From contig NZ_CP045721.1 of the NCBI RefSeq assembly GCF_009646115.1, positions 124,001 through 188,000 of the forward strand: DNA of 64,000 nucleotides, written 5' to 3'. This document shows, piece by piece, positions 53,072 through 62,860 of this stretch; position 1 is the first letter of the stretch, and each line of letters opens with the position of its first letter. A program made the translations under genes and the position numbers. The stretch is from Pantoea eucalypti (GTDB taxonomy: Bacteria; Pseudomonadota; Gammaproteobacteria; Enterobacterales; Enterobacteriaceae). The notes under the pieces are model-generated. The model worked only from the letters and a program-made list of their open reading frames with translations, searched no databases and was not told where the DNA came from.

Positions 53072-54246
53072 TTCACTGTAATCAGCAGATCATTCACTGT
53101 AGTGAGCAGATCAAAAGGGAGTGGAATACGAAAACCTGATGCAAAACGAGAGCAGACGAGTTCAGGGTATCTCTCAATACTCATTAAGCGTTCACTGTAA
53201 TCAGCAAATCCACGTCATATCAGATGATTTGTGAGTCAGTCATGAGCTGTATTTTAAAGAGATTAGTGGGTACGTAGCCAGTTGCTCCACCCACTATGCT
53301 GAATTTGAACGTTGTCTGTATAAACGTTCACTGTAATCAGTAGAATTGCTCCGGGTGGCGTCTTGCCAGGAAGAACGTTCACTGTAGTCAGTAGATGCGT
53401 CCTTCAGGTGTCAGCGTGAAAGAGTAGGGCGACATAAACGTTCACTGTAGTCAGCAATATCAGGCTATTTAAATGTGAGTGAGTCATAAAAGCATTGGGA
53501 CCAAATGAAAGGCCAGACATCGCCAAATTCCAGGCCAGAGTAGGTCGGTGGTGAAGAGGATAAGGGTTCGTCTGCGTTCACTGTAATCAGTAAATCCTGA
53601 CTGAAGCGAACGACATTCACTATAGTCAGTAGACACAGTAAGGACTTCACAAACATTCACTGTAGTCAGTCAAGAGTGCGCGTTCTTACAGCGCCAACCG
53701 GTGCCCAGCCGTGACAAACAAACTATGACTTTCAACGTGTACGCTATGACTGACAAGCCTGGATCAGGCGGTCCTCTGCTTTTGTACATCAATAAGGGCA
53801 TGACTCTTGTGACGTAACATTCACTGTTATCAGTAGCCGACGCAACAACTCGTCTATTCTCTCAACAAAGATTCACTGTATTCAGTAGAACGTTCACTGT
53901 AATCAGCAGGACGTCGCTGCTCAATCATAGCAACCTGGACTGCCCTGAATGGGGCTTCAGGTATAAACGTTCACTGTAATCAGTAGACCAGATGGCAAAC
54001 GGGATGGCAGCAATGCGCAGGAAAGAGGACGATGTCAGCCTGCATACATTCACTGTAATCAGTAACAGTGTCACGTTGATCAACAGCCTGGCCTGTCCGT
54101 CATCACTGACTGGGAGGCACGATCCCGCGATGAGCCTGAGTGGCACAACAGAGTACTAACATTCACTGTAATCAGTAGCGTTCACTGTAATCGGTAAAAG
54201 AGAGACGTGCCCTTAGCCTGAATCCATACATTCACTGTAATCAGTA
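53072..54246 (+). repeat. Direct iteron array (17 copies)
   Basis: 16-bp consensus TTCACTGTAATCAGTA. Starts: 53072, 53093, 53191, 53327, 53378, 53441, 53577, 53616, 53656, 53820, 53872, 53893, 53970, 54049, 54162, 54181, 54231. Spacings are irregular (about 19-164 bp). Variants include AGT for AAT, and CAGCA or CAGTC at the end. RepA is expected to bind here for initiation and copy control. No convincing gene lies in this 1.6-kb region between parA and repA. Confidence 0.9.
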
Positions 54247-54274
54247 AACAGGGCAGAGACAGATACTAGCAATA

Positions 54275-54294
54275 AAGTATGTAAGTACATACTT
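54275..54294. repeat. Palindrome in the origin region
   Basis: AAGTATGTA, AG, TACATACTT: an AT-rich inverted repeat between the last direct and first inverted iteron. It is possibly a regulator or transcription-control site of the repA region. Confidence 0.5.
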
Positions 54295-54368
54295 ACTCTA
54301 AAAGCCTTATAAATAACCGCGTAGAGAGTTGCAGGCTAACATCGGGGCGTGGGTCATCACATAGCCTT

Positions 54369-54506
54369 TACTGATTACAGTGAACAATACTGATTACAGT
54401 GAATGCCTGAGGAGTACTGATTACAGTGAAGGGTGAAGTCATGGAAGCAATGTCATCCTGCTCAGAGGAAGTGACACTGCCACGCAGGAATGCTGATTAC
54501 AGTGAA
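54369..54506 (-). repeat. Inverted iterons downstream of repA (4 copies)
   Basis: Reverse-orientation copies (TACTGATTACAGTGAA) at 54369, 54388, 54415 and 54491, the last with TGCTG. They end just before the repA stop at 54516, on its 3' side. Confidence 0.88.
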
Positions 54507-54515
54507 CGTCAGGCG

Positions 54516-55445
54516 TTAATCTTCAAACTCGATCTCATCCAGCGAATCAATGCTCTCCAGATTACCGATACCATCAAGCTTAGGCGTGCGACTGTGAATA
54601 ATGAAAAACACAGAGCGGCCGCGCTTCACTTCTGAATAATCCAGATAACCGATCTCTTTTAGCTGCTCCATCGCGCGCCTTACCACGTGGTTCTGCGTAG
54701 TGGTCTTTGAACCGAGGTTAAGACGCATGCGCAAACGTGCAAGGGAGATGGGTGCCGGATTGGTCGGCAGACTCTCCAGGAAGGTGTAGAGCGCCTGCGC
54801 AGACTCTTTACGCTTGAGGCGGGAGATGGCCCGGAGCTGAAGCAGTACTTTGTGGTCGAAATTATAAAGTTCGAACAGCTTAGGATCAGCCTGAATGCGG
54901 ACGATATCTTTTTCACGGTCGTAATAAGCAGACTGCACCAGGTGGGTATGATACGCCTTGCCATTGCCTTCAAAGGAGAGGGTATTGGTCGCAATACGTC
55001 GTAGCGAGGCATCAAGGCGTTTTCGTAGCGCAGCGGAAGAGTTAGCAGAGGGAATGCCGCACATCTTCACAAAATCAATAAACGGCAGGGTGACCGTGTC
55101 GCCTTTGGTCGGATAACGCGAGAATGACTGAATAATACCTGCCCAGGTTTTGAAATCGTTATCCATATCCAGCCGCGCGCCGGTAATGGTAATCTTTTCG
55201 TAACCCTCCGCTTTCACCAGCGTCAGGTTCTTTAGCTCTTTCGTCGCATCTGTTGAGGCCATCGCCCCGGATTTCCCGCGAGCGGTCGATTTCAGCGTTG
55301 GCACAAAGAGCCCGAGACGCATTAATGCGACGGGCTGAACGGTATTATTCTTGTTGGGATGAAGCTGGATAACTTCACCACTGTTTTTTGTCACAGACAG
55401 AAAAGGTTCTAGTAACGCTTTGTTTTCGTTGTCTTTATCTGCCAT
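54516..55445 (-). CDS. repA: RepFIB-family replication initiator RepA
   Basis: 309 residues. Its text matches IncFIB RepA in many places: [15 protein letters not shown], the long central [55 protein letters not shown], and a C-terminal [26 protein letters not shown] winged-helix segment. It binds the iterons on both sides of its own gene to start replication and limit copy number. The acidic end (SLDEIEFED) is unusual but harmless. The promoter lies among the inverted iterons at 55484. Confidence 0.93.
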   Translation of the reverse strand: MADKDNENKALLEPFLSVTKNSGEVIQLHPNKNNTVQPVALMRLGLFVPTLKSTARGKSGAMASTDATKELKNLTLVKAEGYEKITITGARLDMDNDFKTWAGIIQSFSRYPTKGDTVTLPFIDFVKMCGIPSANSSAALRKRLDASLRRIATNTLSFEGNGKAYHTHLVQSAYYDREKDIVRIQADPKLFELYNFDHKVLLQLRAISRLKRKESAQALYTFLESLPTNPAPISLARLRMRLNLGSKTTTQNHVVRRAMEQLKEIGYLDYSEVKRGRSVFFIIHSRTPKLDGIGNLESIDSLDEIEFED

Positions 55446-55483
55446 GGCGTAAGATCTTCATTCTGTGGATGAAAGGGATCGTT

Positions 55484-55584
55484 TTCTGACTACAGTGAAC
55501 ATTAGCACTGTTTACAGTGAACATTCTACCTGGTACAGTGAATAAAGTACTGATTACAGTGAACACTTTACTGATTATAGTGAA
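55484..55584 (-). repeat. Iterons in the repA promoter (5 copies)
   Basis: Reverse-orientation copies at 55484, 55506, 55527, 55548 and 55569, spaced 21-22 bp, two helical turns apart. Their position in front of repA suggests autorepression as well as initiation. The middle ones are degenerate (TACCTGGTACAGTGAA at 55527). Confidence 0.88.
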
Positions 55585-55625
55585 CACGATCACCCTTTTA
55601 GCCCTTGGTGGGCGCGGCCTGCGAC

Positions 55626-55681
55626 GATCGGGGATCTCTTAGGATCTCTCTATGATCTATTAAGGATCGTCTTTTAGGATC
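55626..55681. promoter_or_regulatory. GATC cluster, probable origin unwinding region
   Basis: Six GATC sites in 56 bp (55626, 55633, 55643, 55654, 55665, 55678), in AT-rich AGGATCT-like repeats. P1 and oriC origins have comparable Dam-methylated repeats where the duplex opens. Adjacent to the repA-promoter iterons. Confidence 0.72.
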
Positions 55682-55903
55682 TGGTCACTGTATAAGTGGA
55701 AAACTGCTTCAAAACGTAATCTTCGTACATGTTATTTATCAGCAAATGATTGTTAGCAATTAGCAGATTACTTGACTGAATCTTCGCACCACAAATTCCA
55801 GATTCTCATATAATAAACAACTTCCTCACTATTATTCATTTTTCATCATCAACTACAGCGCGTATCGTCTCTCCATCACTGACAGAATGAGGAAAACGGC
55901 ACC

Positions 55904-57274
55904 ATGACTGAACATGCCCTATCACATAACCCCGCAACTGGTGAAATTCTGGCACGCTATCCACTGCAAAACCCGGCAGAGCTGGAGCAGACGCTTGAAA
56001 CCAGCGCATCAGCTTTTGCCACATGGAAACACAGCAGCATGACCGATCGGGTTCGCGTATTACGCCAGCTTGGTGAGCAACTGCGTCTGCGAGAGCCTGA
56101 TCTTTCCCGTATGATCACAACGGAGATGGGAAAACCCATTTCGCAGGCACGCGCTGAAGTCCTTAAATGCGCCAACTTATGCGACTGGTATGCTGAGCAT
56201 GGCCCTGCAATGCTGGCCGACCAGCCCACCCAGATTGCTGATGCATGGCAACGATTCCGTCCCATCGGGGTGATCCTGGCGGTGATGCCATGGAATTTCC
56301 CACTGTGGCAGGTTCTGCGAGGCGCAGTGAGCATGTTGCTGGCAGGTAACACCTATCTGCTGAAACACGCGCCTAACGTCATGGGCAGCGCCACACTGAT
56401 GGCTGAGCTGTTCAGCGCAACCGATCTGCCAGCGGGTGGCTTCAACCTGGTCAACGTCGACAACGACGGTGTCTCAGTCGCCATCAAAGATGATCGTATT
56501 GCTGCCGTCGCCGTAACCGGCAGCGTACGGGCTGGCGCAGCCATCGCCGCACAGGCAGGTGCAGCATTGAAGAAAACCGTGCTGGAATTGGGCGGATCCG
56601 ATCCCTTTATCGTGCTGGCAGATGCCGATCTTGATGAAGCGGTTAAATCTGCTGTCATTGGGCGTTTCCAGAATACCGGGCAGGTCTGCATGGCCGCTAA
56701 ACGCTTTATTATTGAAGCGCCAATTGCAGAAGAGTTTGAAAAGCGTTTCACGGCCGCGGTTCAGGCGCTCACCATGGGCGATCCTCTGGATGAAAACACC
56801 TTCCTGGGCCCAATGGCTCGCGCCGATCTGCGTGACGAACTGGATGGACAGGTTAAAGCGACACTGAGCGAAGGCGCACGTCTGGTGCTGGGTGGTGAAA
56901 AAGTAGCAGGGCAGGGTAACTACTATGCGCCGACCATTCTCGCAGATGTCACCAGTAACATGACCGCATTCAGACAGGAGCTGTTTGGCCCGGTCGCGGC
57001 TATTGCTGTGGCACGGGATCCTCAACATGCACTGGAGATCGCCAATGACAGTGAGTTTGGCCTCAGTGCAACCGTCTGGAGCGGTAACGAAGAGATTGCC
57101 GATCAACTGGCGCGGCAGCTGGAGGTTGGTGCGGTGTTTATCAATGGCAACGGCGCGTCCGATCCGCGCGTTACCATCGGTGGCGTGAAGAAAAGCGGCT
57201 ACGGCCGTGAGCTGTCGCACTTTGGTGTGCACGAATTCTGTAACGTGCAGACCGTGTGGAAAAACCGCCGCTAG
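55904..57274 (+). CDS. sad: NAD(P)-dependent succinate-semialdehyde dehydrogenase (Sad-like)
   Basis: 456 residues. It matches E. coli Sad (YneI) closely: EMGKPISQARAEV, CDWYAEHGPAML, MPWNFPLWQV, VTGSVRAGAAI, VLELGGSDPF (Glu228) and the catalytic Cys262 in NTGQVCMAAKRF, ending RELSHFGVHEFCNVQTVWK. It oxidises succinate semialdehyde to succinate, the last step of GABA and putrescine use. It is convergent with the FAD oxidoreductase gene 3 bp away. Confidence 0.9.
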   Translation: MTEHALSHNPATGEILARYPLQNPAELEQTLETSASAFATWKHSSMTDRVRVLRQLGEQLRLREPDLSRMITTEMGKPISQARAEVLKCANLCDWYAEHGPAMLADQPTQIADAWQRFRPIGVILAVMPWNFPLWQVLRGAVSMLLAGNTYLLKHAPNVMGSATLMAELFSATDLPAGGFNLVNVDNDGVSVAIKDDRIAAVAVTGSVRAGAAIAAQAGAALKKTVLELGGSDPFIVLADADLDEAVKSAVIGRFQNTGQVCMAAKRFIIEAPIAEEFEKRFTAAVQALTMGDPLDENTFLGPMARADLRDELDGQVKATLSEGARLVLGGEKVAGQGNYYAPTILADVTSNMTAFRQELFGPVAAIAVARDPQHALEIANDSEFGLSATVWSGNEEIADQLARQLEVGAVFINGNGASDPRVTIGGVKKSGYGRELSHFGVHEFCNVQTVWKNRR

Positions 57275-57277
57275 TTC

Positions 57278-58456
57278 TTATTGCGCCGATGGAAGATAAG
57301 CGGGCGCTGCTTTAGCGACCGCACTGAGCGGACGCAGCAACCGATCCGGTGCAAACGCACTCAGCATCGGTGACGCTGTGCCGCTCAGCATCTCCTCAGC
57401 CACCAGCCTGCCCAGCAACGGGGCAAGGGTCATTCCGCTATGGCTGACCATCAGATAAACGCGTGCTGACGCGCTGATGTAGCCTGTTGCCGGTAAGCCA
57501 TCAGCCGGACGCGACCGCTGTCCTGTTTCAATCCGCTCAATTCTCGCACCTTCCGCGTTTTTAAACAGCCGACGTAATCGGCGCAGCATCTCTTTACCGA
57601 TCAGTCCATCCGGCGAGACCGGCCGTGCCGGATCTGCATGCTGATCCAGATCCAGCGCCTGCAGCATCAGGCGGCCGCCGCCATCCGGCCGTACATTCAG
57701 TTCCGGGGTTATCAAATTGCATTTAAGTGGGATCGGCAGAGGCTGCGTCTGCGCCAGAAAACTACAGGCAACAGGATCGGCGCGATTTGCATCGGTCATC
57801 GCCAGTTCAAGCCCACATTGACTCATGAGTTCCGGTGCCCAGCGGCCAGTCGCCAGTACCAGCTGATCGCCACGCCATTCATCACCACTGGCCAGTGTCA
57901 GATGCACATCCCGATTTGTTTCAGTCAGCGTTGTCACTTCATTGTTGCAGACCAGCTGTCCGCCACTGGCGCGCAGGTCCGCCAGCAGAGAGGCGATAAA
58001 CAAGCTCGGATAGAGCAGGCACTCCGACGGGAAAAACCATGCGTGCTGAATGCGGGGATCGAGCCGCAACGCGGGCAGAGCATCCAGAAGTGCGGCGCGG
58101 CTACGTTTTTCAACGGGATAATCAAGCGTTGTGAGCTTTGCTGCGCGTCGCGCCAGCTGGCACAGGGACGATTGATCGGCTGCCCACTCCAGCGTGCCGG
58201 TTTCCAGCAGCCATTGGGGTGATGCAGGATGACTGGCCTGCCAGCGCTTGTGCTCGTCTATCGCATGGGCATTCAGATCATGGTAGCTGGTGGGTTCCTT
58301 GCCGTTGGCATTAACCCAGGCATAGCTGATTTGACTGGTTCCGCTGCCAGGATAGTTTTTATCGAAGACGGTGACCTGCGCGCCCCGTCGCGACAATGAT
58401 TGCGCGACGGCTAAACCCAGCACGCCTGCACCGATTACGGCAATACGTTGTGGCAT
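57278..58456 (-). CDS. FAD-dependent oxidoreductase, DAO family
   Basis: 392 residues with an N-terminal Rossmann FAD motif (IAVIGAGVLGLAVAQSLSRRGAQVTVFDK) and a typical D-amino-acid-oxidase/DadA-like layout ending GRLVAEEMLSG. Substrates of this group are amino acids or amines (D-amino acids, glycine betaine derivatives, opines). Next to Sad, an amine route is plausible. This is inferred. Confidence 0.85.
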   Translation of the reverse strand: MPQRIAVIGAGVLGLAVAQSLSRRGAQVTVFDKNYPGSGTSQISYAWVNANGKEPTSYHDLNAHAIDEHKRWQASHPASPQWLLETGTLEWAADQSSLCQLARRAAKLTTLDYPVEKRSRAALLDALPALRLDPRIQHAWFFPSECLLYPSLFIASLLADLRASGGQLVCNNEVTTLTETNRDVHLTLASGDEWRGDQLVLATGRWAPELMSQCGLELAMTDANRADPVACSFLAQTQPLPIPLKCNLITPELNVRPDGGGRLMLQALDLDQHADPARPVSPDGLIGKEMLRRLRRLFKNAEGARIERIETGQRSRPADGLPATGYISASARVYLMVSHSGMTLAPLLGRLVAEEMLSGTASPMLSAFAPDRLLRPLSAVAKAAPAYLPSAQ

Positions 58457-58549
58457 ATCTGGTCTCTCCTGAACAGGGATGAGTGGAAAACTGCTTCCCG
58501 CCGGGTCGTTTCACTATTGCGAAGTCGACAAAGGACGTCAACCGCAGCT

Positions 58550-59779
58550 TCAGATAGTGGCTTCATCAAACCAGTCAGGCACAGGATCGGGCAGATTGAT
58601 CCACTGCTCAGGGCCCGCAGCCATCTCATAGGGTGTCAGCAGTGCGTGGTCGAGCGCGGAAAGAATGCGCTTTTCATCCATTTCAATGCCGATAAAAACC
58701 AGCTCCTGGCGCGCATCGCCAGTCCCTTCCTGCCAGTGTTCAGCGATGAAATTGAGAGTATCCGCATCCTGTGGCCAGTCCATCCGCGGCACACTTACCC
58801 ACCAGCGCCCGGCATAACCCTGACGAGCCACAGCGCCCGCCTGCGACCACATCGCAGCATAGTCAGGCCGGCTGGCGAGCCAGAAGTAGCCCTTAGAACG
58901 GATAACACCGTCAAGCTGGTGATTAACAACTTCCCAGAAACGCAGCGGATGGAACGGACGGCGGGCGCGATAGACAAAACTGCGAATGCCATACTCCTCC
59001 GATTCCGGTTGATGCTCACCACGCAGGGTCTGCAACCAGCCTGGTGCCTGTGCTGCACGATCAAAATTAAAGCGACGGGTATTGAGCAGGCAATCGAGCG
59101 GAACCTGGCCAAACTCACTGTTCACAATAAGGGCATCTGGATTGAGCGCACGCAGCATGCCCTGCAGTTCATGCAATTGCGTCTGGCTGAGCAGATCCGT
59201 TTTGTTCAGTACCAGCAAATCACAGAACTCAATCTGATCTACCAGTAAATCAACCACAGAACGCGTATCCTCCTCGCCCAGTGACTCGCCGCGGGACTGA
59301 AGATCATCGACTGAACGATAATCTCGCAGAAAATTGAAGCCATCCACCACGGTAACCATGCTATCCAGACGCGCATAAGCCGACAGACTTTCACCTTCTT
59401 CATCTTCAAACGTAAAGGTTTCAGCAACCGGCAGCGGTTCAGAGATCCCGGTAGACTCAATTACCAGATGATCGAAGCGACCGGCCAGCGCCAGACGTTT
59501 CACCTCCAGCAGCAGGTCTTCTCGCAGCGTGCAGCAGATGCAGCCGTTACTCATTTCAACCAGCTTTTCATCGGTACGTGACAGCTGTGCGCCGCCGTCG
59601 CGCACCAGCGCAGCGTCGATATTAATTTCAGACATATCATTGACGATGACCGCAATCCGCCGTCCTTCGCGGTTATTAAGAATATGGTTGAGCAGGGTGG
59701 TTTTACCGGCACCGAGAAAGCCAGAGAGAACGGTAACCGGCAGTCGGGGATCCTCGGATGTCAGGAGGGAGAGTGGCAT
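58550..59779 (-). CDS. CobW-family zinc-chaperone GTPase (ZigA/YeiR-like)
   Basis: 409 residues. P-loop GFLGAGKTT (20-28), the metal motif GCICC (80-83 within [12 protein letters not shown]), the ESTGISEP switch and LVLNKTDLL. The C-terminal CobW domain ([30 protein letters not shown]) follows. Such GTPases deliver zinc to client enzymes when zinc is scarce. The Zur box upstream supports this role here. Confidence 0.9.
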   Translation of the reverse strand: MPLSLLTSEDPRLPVTVLSGFLGAGKTTLLNHILNNREGRRIAVIVNDMSEINIDAALVRDGGAQLSRTDEKLVEMSNGCICCTLREDLLLEVKRLALAGRFDHLVIESTGISEPLPVAETFTFEDEEGESLSAYARLDSMVTVVDGFNFLRDYRSVDDLQSRGESLGEEDTRSVVDLLVDQIEFCDLLVLNKTDLLSQTQLHELQGMLRALNPDALIVNSEFGQVPLDCLLNTRRFNFDRAAQAPGWLQTLRGEHQPESEEYGIRSFVYRARRPFHPLRFWEVVNHQLDGVIRSKGYFWLASRPDYAAMWSQAGAVARQGYAGRWWVSVPRMDWPQDADTLNFIAEHWQEGTGDARQELVFIGIEMDEKRILSALDHALLTPYEMAAGPEQWINLPDPVPDWFDEATI

Positions 59780-59809
59780 AGTGTTACCTGTCAGTAGTGA
59801 TTAATATAT

Positions 59810-59826
59810 ATGTTATAACATAACAT
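59810..59826 (-). promoter_or_regulatory. Zur-like operator
   Basis: ATGTTAT-AAC-ATAACAT, a perfect 7+3+7 palindrome 30 bp before the CobW-family start, close to the enterobacterial Zur consensus as I recall it (GTTATAATATAAC core). Predicts derepression under zinc starvation. Confidence 0.8.
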
Positions 59827-59900
59827 TAATCAGCCTCTTTTCAATCGCGATTTCTGTTCCCCTGTTTGATAATGAAAATAGTTAAAAAGAAGGAGAAGTG

Positions 59901-60239
59901 ATGCAAACACTCACTCTGGTGCCGCGTCTTGTACCGGACGTCAGAAGCGGCGTGAAAACCTCAACGATACGCTGGCAGGAAGGTGATGTCGTCACCGGTC
60001 CACTGAAACTGGTCAATCAGGAGGATGCAACCGACACGGTAATTGTATGGGTGACGAGGATCGAAACGCTGCGCCTGAATCACATCGCCGCACGGCTGGG
60101 GAAGGAGGCTGAATGGCCGGATGCGGTGCTGCTGGCGGGGATGCGCGAACACTATCCAGAGATCAGTCTGAGCAGTGAGGTGCAGCTGATCACACACCTC
60201 ACGCCCGCCGAAACTCAGGTAAAGCTCGCCGAACGCTAA
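59901..60239 (+). CDS. ASCH-domain protein
   Basis: 112 residues from ATG 59901 (AAGGAG upstream). A compact ASCH/PUA-like beta barrel: VPDVRSGVKTSTIRWQEG and VIVWVTRIETLRL, with the GxKxxTxR-type pattern as GVKTSTIRW. The related YqfB of E. coli is an amidohydrolase acting on N4-acylcytidine, so nucleoside or RNA chemistry is possible. The function is not certain. It converges on the XRE gene, one base apart. Confidence 0.78.
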   Translation: MQTLTLVPRLVPDVRSGVKTSTIRWQEGDVVTGPLKLVNQEDATDTVIVWVTRIETLRLNHIAARLGKEAEWPDAVLLAGMREHYPEISLSSEVQLITHLTPAETQVKLAER

Positions 60240-60794
60240 TTAACTGTGCTCAATGACCAGCAGTGCCAGCGTATCGGCTTCCAGTGCCCGGAAGATATGA
60301 AGCTCATCGCCCGGATAGGTAATGTAATCACCCACATCCAGCTCCACAGCACTCTCTACCGGACCAACCAGCGCACGCCCTTTGGCAATAATAATATGCT
60401 CAATGGTATTGGGGATGTGAGGCTGTGAAATGCGTTCGCTCCCCGGCTGGACCTCCAGCAGATAAATATCACGCCGCACGCCGGGTGGGCAGGATGCCAG
60501 CAAAACGGCCTGATAATCGGCCAGATCGGCGGTAACCGACAGACCTTCTCCACGTCGTATCACCTGCAGGCGACGTGCATCAGGTTCCAGCAGACGTGAA
60601 AAGGGAATATTCAGCGTCACGCACAACGACCACAGCGTCTCAATGCCCGGATTACCATTTCCCGCTTCCAGTTGTGACAGCGTAGATTTGGCGATCCCTG
60701 CGCGGCGTGCTACTTCAGCCAGTGACAGACCTGCTCGCTGACGTTCACGCACTAAAGCGTTAGCAATAATGCTGATAGGGGTATTCAAATGCAC
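60240..60794 (-). CDS. XRE-cupin regulator of azlCD
   Basis: 184 residues. HTH at about 12-65 (ANALVRERQRAGLSLAEVARRAGIAKSTLSQLEAGNGNPGIETLW) and a C-terminal cupin (PHIPNTIEHIIIAKGRALVGPVESAVELDVGDYITYPGDELHIF). It is divergent from azlCD with repeated ACGTTCAT elements in the spacer. It probably controls the azlCD exporter in response to an amino acid. Confidence 0.88.
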   Translation of the reverse strand: MHLNTPISIIANALVRERQRAGLSLAEVARRAGIAKSTLSQLEAGNGNPGIETLWSLCVTLNIPFSRLLEPDARRLQVIRRGEGLSVTADLADYQAVLLASCPPGVRRDIYLLEVQPGSERISQPHIPNTIEHIIIAKGRALVGPVESAVELDVGDYITYPGDELHIFRALEADTLALLVIEHS

Positions 60795-60822
60795 TCCCGA
60801 AACTCAAAGTGTTTTTTATATC

Positions 60823-60885
60823 GAACATAACGTTCATCTTGTAAATCGCCGTGGCGATGTTCATTATATCGGATTATACGTTCAT
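60823..60885. promoter_or_regulatory. Operator repeats between XRE and azlC
   Basis: GAAC-ATAAC-GTTC at 60823-60835 and three copies of (A)(C/T)GTTCAT at 60830, 60857 and 60878. Spacing 27 and 21 bp. Probable binding sites of the XRE-cupin protein. Confidence 0.6.
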
Positions 60886-60899
60886 TATGAGACAGAGTG

Positions 60900-61568
60900 A
60901 TGCGTTTTCCGCAAATGCAGTTGCTGGACAAAGGGGTAATTAAAGCGATTTTCCTGGTCTGCCTGGCTGATGGGATCGTCGGTTTATCTTATGGCTCGCT
61001 GGCCTCCGCCGACGGATTTCCGCTCTGGGTGCCACTGGCGCTCTCAACGCTGGTGCTGGCGGGGGCGTCAGAGTTTCTGTTTATTGGCATTGTGGCCGGT
61101 GGCGGCAGCCCCTTTACCGCCGCCGCTGCGGGCTTGCTGGTGAACGCGCGTCATCTGCCGTTCGGTATTGCGGTAAAAGATCTGGTGGGAACGGGCCCGC
61201 GGGGTTGGTTTGGCTGTCACATCATGAACGATGAAAGCGTGGTATTCGGAATCTCTCAGCCTCAACTGGCTCAGCGTCGTAGCGCTTACTGGCTGTGCGG
61301 CATCGGCATCGGCTTTATCTGGCCTGTCAGCGTGATGACCGGCGCGGCGATAGGGCAGTTTATTCCTGATGTCTCGGTGATTGGGCTGGATGCGGTATTC
61401 CCGGCCATTCTGATTGCCCTCATTTTTCCCGCGCTGCGACAGCGACGAACCCGGATCCCTGCCACTGTCGGGGCGTTACTCTCGCTGCTGGCGACGCCAC
61501 TGGTTCCGGCGGGCATGCCGGTGTTGTTCTCACTGCTGGGCCTGCTGACATGGAGATCGCGCAAATGA
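60900..61568 (+). CDS. azlC: Branched-chain amino-acid exporter subunit AzlC
   Basis: 222 residues, seven or eight hydrophobic helices, with the AzlC-family segments FLVCLADGIVGLSYGSLA and LVNARHLPFGIAVKDL. It works with the small AzlD protein as a two-component permease for branched-chain amino acids or related compounds. ATG 60900 is chosen over GTG 60897. Confidence 0.9.
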   Translation: MRFPQMQLLDKGVIKAIFLVCLADGIVGLSYGSLASADGFPLWVPLALSTLVLAGASEFLFIGIVAGGGSPFTAAAAGLLVNARHLPFGIAVKDLVGTGPRGWFGCHIMNDESVVFGISQPQLAQRRSAYWLCGIGIGFIWPVSVMTGAAIGQFIPDVSVIGLDAVFPAILIALIFPALRQRRTRIPATVGALLSLLATPLVPAGMPVLFSLLGLLTWRSRK

Positions 61569-61888
61569 CGCATCAGGGAATGATCATTGCCGGCATTGCT
61601 ATGCTGGCCGCAGGGACGTATCTGATGCGTTTCGCAGGCGTCAGGCTGGGAAACCGTCTGCCTGTCAGCGAGCGCACCCAGCAGATACTCTCTGACGCTG
61701 CCACTGTCTTGCTGCTGGCGGTAGCTGCGACCACCACGTTGTTTGAGGGGCACCATTTTGCCGGTGAGGCTCGTGTGGCTGGCGTAGGCTTTGCGCTATT
61801 ACTGGCGTGGCGTCGGGCTCCGCTGATTGTGATTATTCTGGGGGCGGCGGTGATGACGGCGCTGTTACGTTTCCTTGGCGTATCCTGA
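61565..61888 (+). CDS. azlD: Exporter subunit AzlD
   Basis: 107 residues, four hydrophobic helices, containing the family's YLMRFAGVRLGNRLP stretch. ATG 61565 overlaps the azlC stop by 4 bp (ATGA), with GGAGA upstream. An in-frame ATG at 61550 is possible. It completes the AzlCD pair. Confidence 0.88.
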   Translation: MTHQGMIIAGIAMLAAGTYLMRFAGVRLGNRLPVSERTQQILSDAATVLLLAVAATTTLFEGHHFAGEARVAGVGFALLLAWRRAPLIVIILGAAVMTALLRFLGVS

Positions 61889-61991
61889 TGCTGATTTGTC
61901 CTGTGGCTGCTTAACTGCGTCCCGTCCAGGATTGCTATCTGCATGGGCATAACGGCATGATGAGGGTTTATCACCTGATCGGAGTTCACCT

Positions 61992-62711
61992 ATGAATCGT
62001 CCGTTACAGATTGGCCTTTTACTCTTTCCTGATGTCACACAACTCGATCTAACCGGTCCCTGGGAGGTGTTTGCGCGCACGCCCGACACCAGTTGTCATC
62101 TGGTCTGGAAAGATCTACAGCCAGTGCGTTCCGATCGAGGCCTGTCTGTATTGCCCACCATGACGTTTGATACATGCCCGCAACTGGATGTGATCTGTGT
62201 GCCCGGCGGACCGGGTCAAATCGCCCTGATGTCAGATGACGTTACGCTGAACTTCCTTCAAAAGCAGGCCGCTCAGGCACAGTGGATTACATCGGTCTGT
62301 ACCGGATCGCTGGTGCTGGGGGCTGCCGGATTGCTTAAAGGATATCGCGCGACATCGCACTGGAGTTCAATCGATCAGCTGGCCTTGCTGGGTGCGGATC
62401 CGGTCAGTCAGCGGGTGGTGCGTGACCGTAATCGCATCAGCGGGGCAGGTGTGACCTCGGGCATCGATTTTGCCCTGACGCTGGTGGCAGAAATCGCAGG
62501 TGACGCAGTGGCGAAAGCGGTTCAGCTACAGATGGAATATGATCCACAACCGCCATTCACCAGCGGTTCCCCTAAGACCGCACCGCCACAGGAAGTCGAG
62601 CAGGCAAAGGCGAAGATGGCGGCGTTTATTGCTACGCGCCGGGCCGCAACCATGCGTGCCGCACAGCGACTACAGGCTGAACAGCTTCCGGATGCCGGGA
62701 ATACGCAATAG
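61992..62711 (+). CDS. DJ-1/PfpI-family protein (isonitrile hydratase-like)
   Basis: 239 residues. A nucleophile elbow with Cys103 (SVCTGSLVLGAAGLL) and an early Glu25 (LTGPWEVF) as in DJ-1/PfpI and Pseudomonas isonitrile hydratase InhA. The last 40 residues (EQAKAKMAAFIATRRAATM) form a helical tail. It probably hydrates isocyanides or acts on a related small molecule. The inference rests on the motif. Confidence 0.8.
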   Translation: MNRPLQIGLLLFPDVTQLDLTGPWEVFARTPDTSCHLVWKDLQPVRSDRGLSVLPTMTFDTCPQLDVICVPGGPGQIALMSDDVTLNFLQKQAAQAQWITSVCTGSLVLGAAGLLKGYRATSHWSSIDQLALLGADPVSQRVVRDRNRISGAGVTSGIDFALTLVAEIAGDAVAKAVQLQMEYDPQPPFTSGSPKTAPPQEVEQAKAKMAAFIATRRAATMRAAQRLQAEQLPDAGNTQ

Positions 62712-62860
62712 CAGCAGTAAGAGTGACATCGAAAGGAGCAATGTCAGGGCGATAACCCGTAATTTATCGCCCGGCGTCGGGATGTGGATCGCGGCGGTCT
62801 GCAAGTTAATCAGCACTGTCCCATCACCCGGTTTCTTCAGTAAAGATAAGCTGCACCATA

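Noticed and set aside
55700..55903. Possible small gene between the GATC cluster and sad
   Set aside because: No frame with a start and ribosome site. The short minus-strand frame at 55836 lies opposite the sad start.
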